This document shows, one piece after another, positions 45,225-54,938 of a stretch of DNA of 64,000 bases. Source of the stretch: Moringa oleifera (lineage: Eukaryota > Streptophyta > Magnoliopsida > Brassicales > Moringaceae); NCBI GenBank assembly GCA_021397835.1, contig JAJFZO010000882.1, positions 1,736,001 to 1,800,000 on the forward strand. The letters run 5' to 3'. Under the pieces are notes generated by a model that worked only from the letters and a program-made list of their open reading frames with translations, was not told the origin of the DNA and did no database searches. Position 1 is the stretch's first letter; every line of letters begins with the position of its first letter. The position numbers and the translations under genes were made by a program.

Positions 45225-45575
45225 TTATTTAATTAGATTTTAATAAGAGCAATTGTAAAAAATTAATAGTATTTTTATTATTAAAATTCTTAAAAAATTA
45301 TTCAAATATAAATTTTAAATTTCATTTTGATATCATCTCTCAGATTTGAATTATTTTCATCTAACAACTTATTTTTTATAAATGTTTTGATTTTTTGATA
45401 GTATTAATTCTTTTAAAAAATATTTAATATTAAAAATTATATATTTTTTCATAATAATAGTTTAATTTTTTACATTTATAAAAAATTTTAAATCAAAATT
45501 TTTTATAAAATATTTTCTATTTAAATATCTTTAATTTTAAATTTTTTTAATAAAATTCAATTTAATTTAAATTAA
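45225..45575 (+). repeat. dispersed AT-rich repeat family A, forward copy
   Basis: Contains GTAAAAAATTAATAGTATTTTTATTATTAAAAT, AAATTATTCAAATA, TTTCATTTTGATATC, CATTTATAAAAAATTTTAAATCAAAATTTTTTATAAAATA and AATTCAATTTAATTTAAATTAAGAGATC, in the order of the other forward copies. Confidence 0.55.
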
Positions 45576-47372
45576 GAGATCAGAATTTGTTTGAAAACGT
45601 TTTTAAAAATAAAGTTTAATAGGAAAGAGGGAGTAAAACTAAGAATTTTAAATGATATTTTTTAATTTTTTAAAAAATAAATAAAATATTTTTTAATAAT
45701 TAATATGAAAAAAAATAACAAAAATAAAATTTAATGATTTACTTTGTTAAATTATATCAAGTCAACATATTCTCAAAAAATTAGTAGAAATTTGTTCAAC
45801 AAAAGATATTTGTGGTGATCCACCTAATTGAATTAATCTATTTTAAAAGTCTTTAATTTTCAAAATATTAAAATTGGCTCAGGGGACCATTTTACTGTCT
45901 GAAAGTGCTACTATTCAAAATTTTTTTAAAATAATTTATTATATATGATAGTAAAAGAGAGGAGAAAACAAATTAAATTGATCGCACAATCTTTTTGAGT
46001 GATTAATATTTATAAAAAATTAATTTAAGTTAATAAATATGTAATTAAATTAATTTATTGACAAAGTCCTTAATTCAATATTTTCCAGCTAATTTTCAAA
46101 TATTAAAATTTGCTAATAAATTTTTATATTTTAAGGGTATAAGCAAAGTAATTTAAAAATTTTTACATAATATTTTATTTACGACATTTAAATTTTTTTA
46201 AAAAATTCTAACTCTTAAAGATGGTATTGTAACAGTAGATCAAGGCGTCGCAATAATTGACAATTTCTTACATTCATTAATGTTTTTGTCCTATTTGATA
46301 TTAATAAGTATATTTATTAATGTAGCATTTTTCACATTTTTCACTGAGGAATCTCATTTTTCACATTTTTTTAAATACCAAAGAAAATTTTCATGAAATT
46401 ATTTAAATTTATATTAATTTTTAATAAAAAATTCCAATTTAAAATACTAAAAATCAAAATATAAGAGGTCTTTTTTATTTTTATAAAAACATATTTTAAT
46501 CAATATATATAACTACGATAATTCAATATTTTTTGTTTAGGTAAACTTTAGTGCATGAAAATTGCCAATAATATACCCTTAATCATAATTTATACTTGAT
46601 AAAAAAATAAAATTAAAATGCAACCATATATTATGATTAAAATTTAATTAGACATAATTTAAGTTGATTTAAGATTTTACTTAATTTAAAGGTAAAATGA
46701 GTTATAGATTACAATTAAAATATTAACATAAATTTAAACATGAAAACAAAAAATTCAATTAGACAAGATTTAAGTTGATTTGGGATTTTATTTAATTTAA
46801 AAAGAGATTATTTAAAATGAATTCTGGATTAAGGATTAAAATATTATCACAAATTAAAACGTGCAATTTCATTATTCTCAGATTTTTATTGTATAAATTT
46901 AACTAATTATTTCATTTTCTATTTAATTCTTAACCATTGGAAATATATTTTATTTCGTGCTTGTTGATTATAAAGGTTTAAATAAATATATTTTTGAATA
47001 AATAAAGAAATTATTCTTATTTTTATGAAAAATAGATATTAATTGTTTTATATTCCTATACGGATCTTAGGTTACATGTTACGTGAATATAATGCATGAA
47101 AGTCGTATGTATATGTGTAAGATTGCAATTACGTATTAATTATTTATTCCATGAGATTCTATTAATAATTAAAAATATTTTTTAAAAAGAAAATAAAAAA
47201 AATAAAAAGGGACCAATAATTCTGTGTGCCTAAGCAAAAATGAAAAATGAAAGTAAAAAATCGTCTGGGAATCGAAGGGTTCAGGCATGTTTGATAGTTC
47301 GAGGATTTGACGGCGAGGATTGTCCTGATGCCCCGGCAGGCTGGTCTGGCATTCTCTATCCTCCATTTACGG

Positions 47373-47380
47373 TATAAATA
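47373..47380 (+). promoter_or_regulatory. TATA box of the GRAS gene
   Basis: A textbook TATAAATA in GGTATAAATAGGCC. Transcription should start near 47405. The distance to the coding start (about 690 bases) fits a spliced leader. Confidence 0.7.
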
Positions 47381-47446
47381 GGCCTTCTAAGATTAATTGC
47401 TTACTTCATAAAAAGACGCGTACTTTTCAGTTTCAGCTCTCTGAAA

Positions 47447-47461
47447 ATGGAACTTGTTTAG
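47447..47461 (+). other. mini upstream ORF (4 codons) in the GRAS leader
   Basis: ATGGAACTTGTTTAG encodes MELV-stop within the predicted first leader exon, before the donor GGCTCAG|gtactt at 47517/47518. It could reduce translation of the main frame slightly; this is inference. Confidence 0.3.
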
Positions 47462-48096
47462 CTTCTCTCTGCGTTTTCCCTCTCTTCCTGTCTCTCCCTC
47501 TCTGGGGCTTGGCTCAGGTACTTCTTTCTCTTCAGCTGCAGAAGAACTTTGGGCTTTTAGCCCTTTAGACTATATATCGGTTGGTCTTTCTGGGTAGTCT
47601 GTTTGAGGTTTGAAGTCTTCCGTTTCTGTCCAGTTTGATTTCTTGTGGGTTGTGGTGTTGTGGATAAGTATGCAAGTATTTATGGACTTATTGTTTCAGT
47701 CCCCTTGTTTGTTTTTCTGATCATTTTGAATTTAACGTGGTTTGATAGATTGAATATGTTTTTTATGGGGCAGGTTTTGTTTGTTTGTTGATGTACTCGT
47801 GCTGCCTTTTGGACTGATATATCTGGGATTTGATCGAGAAAGTGGGAAACATACGCACCGGTGTTACTTTTGAAAAGTTTATCCTGTAAACAAGTTGAAA
47901 TATTGGGGTAGTGAACTAAATTTCAGGTTGAATGTTCCTTGGTTTTGGGTACTTGGTTTTGTTGTTGGAATTTATGAGTCAAATATAGGGACACTGTTCT
48001 CTATTGGCTCTTGTTTTGGAAGTTGATACTTGGACCTTGGGTACAGGCTTTTGTTACTGTTGTAGTTTTTTCTTTGGAGGTGAGGCTGCTGCATAG

Positions 48097-50340
48097 ATGG
48101 TCATGGATCAACCTTTAAGACGGTTTTATGGTTCTTTGAACAGATTAAATCCCAGTTTTGAGACCCTTTCAGTGTCATTAGATAAGAATCTTGGTAATGG
48201 ATTCAAAGTGAATAATAATTTTGTCAGTCAAAATCATGTTGGTGTTCCTGTTTTGCCACCTAATCCAACCCCTAGTGGAGCTGCCCGATCCTTAAATCTG
48301 AGCCAAGAGGGAGATGCACATGAGGATTATGATTTTAGTGATGTAGTTCTGAAGTACATAAATCAGATGCTTATGGAAGAGGACATGGAAGAGAAGAATT
48401 GCATGTTTCAAGAGTCATCAGCAGCTCTGCAAGCCGCTGAGAAGTCATTGTATGAGCTTATAGGGGAGAAATATCCTCCCTCCCCTGACTCTGAGTTAGT
48501 ATCCTTTGATGATCAATACCATGAAAGCCCCGCTGAATGTCATGATATAAATAGCAATTCTACTGGGGGGACTAGCAGTGATAATGGTATGAACTTTGCA
48601 GATCGGGTGAGGAACGATGGTTCTGGTGAGGACAAGTCCTCAATTGTTACTTCTTGGACAACTTCTCTGTCATCCCAAAGTTCGGCAAACAATGCTGCTA
48701 ATATTTTAGATGGGTTTGTGGATTCTCCAGTGAGCACTCCTAGAATTCCTGACATATTTACTGACAGTGATTCTATTATGCAATTTAAGAGAGGGTTTGA
48801 GGAGGCTAGTAAATTCCTTCCAAAGAGTGTTAACCTGTCTGTTGATTTGGAGAATAATGGGCTGTTTCTTGAAGATCTGAAGGAAGATGATGAGACTTTG
48901 GTAGTTAAGGTGGATAAGAAGCTTGAAAATGAGTACTCACTGGATGGATCAAGGGGCAAGAAGAATCCTCATCCTGAGGATGTGTATACAGAGTGTGGGA
49001 GGACTAGCAAGCAATCAGCTACCTGTTCTGGAACGATTGTGAGTTCGAAAATGTTTGATATGGTGTTACTGCAATGTGGACCAGAATCTGGTCTTCCTGA
49101 AGCGTTACGAAATGGGACAACTACGAATGCTCCGCAGAATGACCATGTCGTAGTGTCTAATGGTGGCAAGTATAATAGGAAGAAGCAAGGAGGTAAAAAA
49201 GATGCTGTTGACTTAAGAACTCTTCTGACCCTTTGTGCACAAGCTGTTGCTGCTGATGACAGGAGGCTTGCAAATGAGCTACTTAAGCAAATTAGACAAC
49301 ATTCTTCTCCTATGGGGGATGGAATGCAGAGGATGGCCCACTACTTTGCTGATGGTTTAGAGGCACGCTTGGCTGGCTCAGGAACCCAGGTTTACACTGC
49401 CTTCATTACTAAGCCAGTGTCAGCTGCTGATGTATTGAAAGGTTACCATCTATTTATGGCTGCATGTCCGTTTAGAAAGCTCTCGAATTTCTTCGCAAAC
49501 AAGACGATAATGAATGTAGCTGAGAAAGCTACGAGGCTCCACATTATCGATTTTGGCATTCTTTATGGTTTCCAATGGCCTTGCCTGATACAGCGCCTCT
49601 CATCTAGGGTTGGTGGACCTCCTAGGCTCCGGATTACTGGGATTGATCTTCCACAACCAGGTTTTCGTCCAGCTGAAAGGGTAGAGGAGACAGGGCGCCG
49701 TTTAGCAAACTATGCAGAGACTTTCAGAGTTCCATTTGGGTTCAATGCGATAGCACAGAAGTGGGACACCATAAAGATTGAGGATCTTAAAATTGAAAGT
49801 GATGAGGTGCTTGTCGTGAACTGTTTGTACAGGTTCAGAAACCTACTTGATGAGACTGTGGTGGCAGATAGTCCGAGGAATAAAGTCCTGAACCTGATTA
49901 GGGATATGAATCCAGAAGTTTTCGTACAGGGAATTGTGAATGGGGCGTACAATGCACCATTCTTTATCACAAGATTCAGGGAGGCTCTATTCCACTACTC
50001 TACTTTGTTTGACATGCTTGAGACTACTTTGCCTTCTGAGATTGAAGAAAGGATGCTGATTGAGAGAGAGATGTTTGGGCGTGAGGCAATGAATGTCATC
50101 GCATGTGAGGGTGCAGAGAGAATTGAAAGGCCAGAGACATACAAGCAGTGGCAATTACGGAACATGAGGGCTGGATTTAGGCAGCTTCCTTTGAATGAGG
50201 AGATCAAGAAGATGGCTAAGGAGAGGGTGACTGAGCACTACCACAAAGATTTTGTAATTGAGGAAGATAGCCAGTGGTTACTTCAAGGGTGGAAGGGAAG
50301 AATTGTTTATGCACTTTCTTCCTGGACACCTGCCTCTTAA
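48097..50340 (+). CDS. SCL14: GRAS transcriptional regulator, LISCL/SCL14 subfamily
   Basis: Nuclear regulator; SCL14 of this subfamily works with class II TGA bZIP factors in xenobiotic detoxification. It is a single open exon of 747 codons. The disordered acidic N-terminus carries the subfamily motifs VVLKYINQMLMEEDMEEK (about residue 86) and LQAAEKSLYELIGEKYP. A second block MQFKRGFEEASKFLPKS lies near residue 228. The GRAS domain occupies about 371-745: leucine-rich I (LLTLCAQAVAADDRR), VHIID variant LHIIDFGILYGFQWP (about 481), leucine-rich II, PFYRE region and SAW end (WKGRIVYALSSW). ATG at 48097 is followed by another at 48103 (MVMDQPLRRF); either could be used. A leader intron between about 47518 and the coding start is likely. 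Complete and undamaged. The exact SCL number is uncertain. Confidence 0.95.
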   Translation: MVMDQPLRRFYGSLNRLNPSFETLSVSLDKNLGNGFKVNNNFVSQNHVGVPVLPPNPTPSGAARSLNLSQEGDAHEDYDFSDVVLKYINQMLMEEDMEEKNCMFQESSAALQAAEKSLYELIGEKYPPSPDSELVSFDDQYHESPAECHDINSNSTGGTSSDNGMNFADRVRNDGSGEDKSSIVTSWTTSLSSQSSANNAANILDGFVDSPVSTPRIPDIFTDSDSIMQFKRGFEEASKFLPKSVNLSVDLENNGLFLEDLKEDDETLVVKVDKKLENEYSLDGSRGKKNPHPEDVYTECGRTSKQSATCSGTIVSSKMFDMVLLQCGPESGLPEALRNGTTTNAPQNDHVVVSNGGKYNRKKQGGKKDAVDLRTLLTLCAQAVAADDRRLANELLKQIRQHSSPMGDGMQRMAHYFADGLEARLAGSGTQVYTAFITKPVSAADVLKGYHLFMAACPFRKLSNFFANKTIMNVAEKATRLHIIDFGILYGFQWPCLIQRLSSRVGGPPRLRITGIDLPQPGFRPAERVEETGRRLANYAETFRVPFGFNAIAQKWDTIKIEDLKIESDEVLVVNCLYRFRNLLDETVVADSPRNKVLNLIRDMNPEVFVQGIVNGAYNAPFFITRFREALFHYSTLFDMLETTLPSEIEERMLIEREMFGREAMNVIACEGAERIERPETYKQWQLRNMRAGFRQLPLNEEIKKMAKERVTEHYHKDFVIEEDSQWLLQGWKGRIVYALSSWTPAS

Positions 50341-52610
50341 TGGCATGATTGATTTACACAGAACACAGGGTCATGGGATCCCATTGTGCTCACCTCCTAC
50401 TCTTTCTGATTTTCTCTTGGATTCTGCTATGCCAAGGTACTTGCTTTTGTTCCATCTTCTCTTTCTCTCACAGACAGTCAGAGACTGTTTCTGTTATGGT
50501 TTTATAGTCTACATGCAGATTGACGTACGAACTTAATGTTCATAATGATATTTCTGGCAATATTTCATCATTGCTTGCCATATTTGAATACTTATCATTG
50601 CTTGCTATATGTGCAGGGCAGGTATGGAAATACAGTAACGGGGTACTGCTGTCATAATGCTGTCGGAGATCCATTGTCCTAGGGCAGCTTTCTGTAGCAA
50701 TCATTTATTGTACTTCATCTTACGGAGACAATTTGTCTTAGGAGACAGCTATATCTCCTTGATGATAGATGAAAAAAAAAATGCCTTGGCACTAGAGCAA
50801 GGTAGTGTGACATAGCTATTTATGTCCGAACAGTTATGTTAGGTAAGTTACTAGCAGTTTTGGGAATGTAAAGCGATTTTGAGGAATCTCTGCAACAAAA
50901 GAGAAATACTTAATTCTTAACAATAGGTTCTTGTGGGCATTTCCTGCCTTTTGCTTTTTCTTGGACCTCATATTTTCTTGAAACAGTTTATCTTGATTTG
51001 GGCATTTCAAGTGATATCTTTTCATGTTATTCTGAAGGAAAGAGTTGCAATAGTTATATCCAGTGAATGGTTACCCACTATTTCTGGTTGTTTGGAGTTT
51101 ATATACATTATACATGTGATGCGATATTTTCTGGTCATTTTCTTATCTGAAAAACTCATCTGTTCAGTGTGGTAAATCCATTAGCAATTTATAATGGTAA
51201 AGTTAGTGCCACTGGCTTGTCAGATTAAACATCAGAAGGCTTTTTTTTTTTTTGATATCTTATTTTGGGTAAAGCAAATCTTAAGCTTTTTCAGATTTGC
51301 TATGTTCTGACACGGCATTATCACTTTCTTTTTCTTCTCCATTTGGTGGTGTCCCTGCACGCATATTGCCAGACCAGTCATATGATATATTTCCATATAG
51401 CAGCCTATCTGGTTACAAATTGTGTGTTTCATCTGGTAAGTGATTGTATCTTTCCTTGTGGTGTCACCCTAGTCATTGCCGTTCATGCAATCTTTAGATC
51501 TTTGGTTCATTTCAACTTTTCAAATATGCAGGCCTTGACCTAAGGTACAAAAAGACAGTGAATACCTAAATGTTTGAAGTGGGATCTCTTAATCATCTTT
51601 GTGAAAGTCTCCTATGAAGTTTGTGGTTTCCAGGGTTGCTTTCAAGAGTTCCACTAGAAGATAAAGAACCCAGAAATGGCTGGAGAGATGCAGAAGCAAT
51701 GCAGGAAGAGAAAGCTATTGCAGAAGTTCCTTTCGTGCAAGTTCCTTTGTGATCATAGGAGAGGAAGTTTACGAAGTTTCAATCAGAAACTACTAATGAA
51801 AGTTGCTTGAAGGGAGTTCTTGTACCTGATAAGTATAACTTCTGCAGATTCCCTTCTGATGTGAACCGTGGAACCGTCCCCAATGCTGCAAATTCATTTC
51901 CTAGCAAGATTAGGAATCTAAATCAAGAACTTTGATTACATACTCACGTTACGCTGCTATCAATGATATACCCTTCCATGTATTTTTCGGAAACTATGTC
52001 CATATTATAGATGGTAAGAAGATATTAAGATGCCAAATTCAATATATCATGAGGATTATTTCAGGTTCACAAGGTAACTCGTGGAGGCTTAGGGTATGAT
52101 ATGGAACCAATTGTCTCTCCATCGTGGATGATCATATAAGACGAATAAGATTAAACCAAGCTGGTGGGTTATCGTATAAGATTTGTAACATTAAAGTGAA
52201 GCTTGTAGGTAAGCTCATGAATTAAACCTACCAATGTATGATTCAAAGACTATCATCTTCTTTAAGATGGATTCACATGTAAGACTTACTAGACCAAGTT
52301 TGTTGATAAGATCACGAACTGGATCAATGAGTTGATGATCTAAAACATGGATGCCTGAACTACTTCGGACATTAAGCTTTTCAACATATAATGAGAGAAA
52401 TAAATTTAATTGGTGCCACCAATTTCCTGTGCTTTCATCTGCTAAATATTGTCAATTCAGTCTTTACGAGTTGAGAACAATTTGCAGTCACGTTAGATAG
52501 CCATCTTGGTTTCATTGCGCTTTAAGCTATCTGGCTTTTACTGATACCCAGGAGCCCCGGGTGGCTGGGTTTATAGCTGTTTTCATTTTCCCTTAATTGT
52601 TTATATATTG
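50341..52610. other. GRAS 3' region and spacer
   Basis: 3' UTR to about 50800, with a possible UTR intron starting at GCCAAG|gtactt (50436). Beyond it is ordinary-composition DNA with only short ORFs. One 39-codon, acceptor-preceded frame at 51634-51752 is noted separately. No further gene supported. Confidence 0.5.
51634..51752 (+). pseudogene. isolated terminal-exon-like ORF
   Basis: After a good acceptor (TTGTGGTTTCCAG) a frame runs LLSRVPLEDKEPRNGWRDAE... to ...AIAEVPFVQVPL and a TGA. It reads like the last exon of a protein but has no visible partner exons; it may be a relic, an alternative 3' exon of the GRAS transcript, or chance. Confidence 0.2.
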
Positions 52611-52617
52611 ATTTTGT
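52610..52617 (+). promoter_or_regulatory. TATA-like box of the FtsJ-like gene
   Basis: TTTATATA about 110 bases upstream of the start codon. Assigned by position only. Confidence 0.4.
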
Positions 52618-52723
52618 GAGGAAAATCCTTTCAACCTATCTCTCTTTCTACGTGCCAGAACAGGGTTTTGGGGGTTTTGCTTAGATATATCAGTTGAGAG
52701 AAGAACGAAAGATAAAGGGAGAG

Positions 52724-54414
52724 ATGAGTGGGGCAGGAACACCAGATTTCTTCTACAGAGAAGCTCAACGCCTTGGCTATGTAGCTCGCTCCGCTTTCAA
52801 GGTAAAAGTTAAAAATTTAACGCTTCTACTCATTCGTTTTTTGAAAATTCTCGTCCATTTTCCCTTTTCTCGAATCTTTTCTCTTGGGTACTTTGAACAA
52901 CTCGCTACTATCTCCCTCTTTCTCACACACAAACAAATACTTCCTTGCAAGAACAGTTACTACAGATTCAGAAGCAATACAAGCTGATAAAACCTGGCTC
53001 ATCTGTTCTTGACCTTGGTTGTGCTCCTGGTGCTTGGCTTCAGGTTTGCCCTGACCATTTCTCTTTTCTATTTCGTTGACTACGATTTATTGATGGGTTT
53101 TTGAGGATTCCTGGTTCAAGTTGATTTTCTAGGGCATTCATGGGTGCCATTGCTCACATTGTTCTTCGCTACAGGTTGCTTGTCAAAGTTTGGGGCCATT
53201 AAAGAATGGTGGGGCTGTTTTGGGTATTGATCTCAAGGTTTGTTTTTACTTTGATTATATATTTGAGGTGGTGATGGTTGGTTTACTGAGTTACAGAATC
53301 AATGAGTCAATGTCTTGTTACTTCTATGTTCTTGTTTTGATATGTCAAAATGTGGCTTTGCAGAACAGAAGGTGAAGGTTCCTTCTCTTCACTGTGATTC
53401 TAGGGTTCAAACTGTTTCTGCTGATGTCATGACCCTTCCCAAAGAACAAATTAGGGCCCTCTCTCCTCAGGTATATACATTGAACTTCATGTAAGATGCT
53501 CAAGGAACAAGATTGAATTGCATATTTGTTAGTAAATCAGATTACTTACCAGCTCTTCATCAAGTACAAAATAAGAAATGTTTAGTTGTCATTCATGTTC
53601 ATACAATTTGAATCACACACTTGATTCTCTTGCTAGTTTCTTCATGCTGTAAACAATGTCATCTCAATATATTCAATGGCATGATATGGTACTATAACTG
53701 GTCACTTAAACGCATTCATGGACTAACCTAGGCAAAAATCTTAAAAGAATCTTCATATCTTCATCGGGAATCCTCAAATCTTTACTCCTTAAATAACAGA
53801 AATGATCCATACCCATCTCAAACCTCTGATGATCAGCCTGCTTTTGCAGTCTGAGATAGATCAGTCTGAGGAACTTGAGAATAACTGACCTTTGAGGAAT
53901 TGTTTCTAAGTTGCTTTTGTTTACATAAGATAAGTGTTGTTTATTCTGCAGCAAAAAGGGTTTTCTGTAATACTCTCAGATATGTGCCCTTTGGTTTCTG
54001 GAATTACCACTAAAGATGCAGCTTTATCTGCTGAATTGGGCATGAGAGCACTTGAGTTGGCTCTTGGAGCAGCTGCCTGTTCACGTTCAGAAGATGATAT
54101 CACAAGCAAGGAAGAATTAGATGTTTCTACTTCTGCTTCTGGTCTGGATGATAATCGTGTACTTCGACCACAGGGCCACCTTGTCATTAAGCTCCTGGAG
54201 AGCGAGGACGTGCAAGGTAGGATTGGAGTTAGTAAAATGAACACTTTATCTGTTAGAGAAAATGCTTCTAATTTTTTTATACTGTTTTGCAGAATTTGCC
54301 CGAATCTGCAAACGACTCTTCAGGAAGGCATCCTGGTTGAGACCTAAAGCTACAAGACCCTCATCTAGAGAGATATATCTAATTTGCCAAGGCTTGCAGC
54401 CTCGAAGACTCTGA
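52724..54414 (+). CDS. FtsJ/RrmJ-like rRNA 2'-O-methyltransferase (MRM2-like)
   Basis: SAM-dependent ribose methyltransferase of the RrmJ/MRM2 family; the target is probably rRNA, the compartment unknown. Exons 52724-52801, 52957-53043, 53175-53237, 53369-53470, 53952-54216 and 54293-54414 give 238 residues, close to bacterial RrmJ (209). Domain evidence: YVARSAFKLLQIQ with the first catalytic Lys (K26); SAM motif I VLDLGCAPGAWLQVA; motif IV VILSDMCP with the catalytic Asp; GHLVIKLLES with the second Lys; SSREIYLICQG with the terminal Glu. This is a complete K-D-K-E tetrad. An acidic insertion (SRSEDDITSKEELDVS...) separates motif IV from the second Lys. The start codon is at the conserved MSGAGTPDFFYREA. 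It resembles Arabidopsis At5g13830 as I remember it. No clear organelle transit peptide is seen. Confidence 0.95.
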
Positions 54415-54938
54415 TGTTCTGGTCGAGAAGATCTTCTGCTTCTGGTGACAACATTGCAACAGTTACATCAAATGGGCAAAATAGATAAATCAAAGAAGCC
54501 TTGAACATTTAGTGATCACTCACAGTTTTCATAACTTCTTGATTAATTTTCCATTGATCTAAATTCTATCATTGTACTTCTTCTTGCATGACCTAAATTC
54601 TGATGAATTGATCCTTTTTTTTTTCTTTTTTTTTTCATAAATGCAACTGAGATTGATCAATTTGCTTCTGATCTTTGAAATGATGAAATCTCAAAATAGC
54701 AGAGAATGTATTCATCATTTTTCTCAGCAATGGAAATTCTCTTGCACATCTCAGCAAAGGAGGCAAAAAAAACCTTCACAGAACCATTCTTTACTTCACA
54801 AGCTTATATTGATCTCTGATATCTAAGTACTTACAAATATTAGGAGATGAAAATAACACAATCTAACTTTTCTATATCCATTATGTGCATTTTCAGAAAG
54901 GTATTAGCTTGATATCTGTTAATATATGCATAGAGTTC

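Larger units (their letters stand above)
43043..47372. other. 3' flank and AT-rich spacer
   Basis: 43043-43750 is UTR and near-normal flank with no ORF. 43760-43910 and 44160-47200 are AT-rich. A promoter-like patch at 44010-44150 is listed separately; a family A repeat lies at 45225-45575. No gene is supported. Confidence 0.55.
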
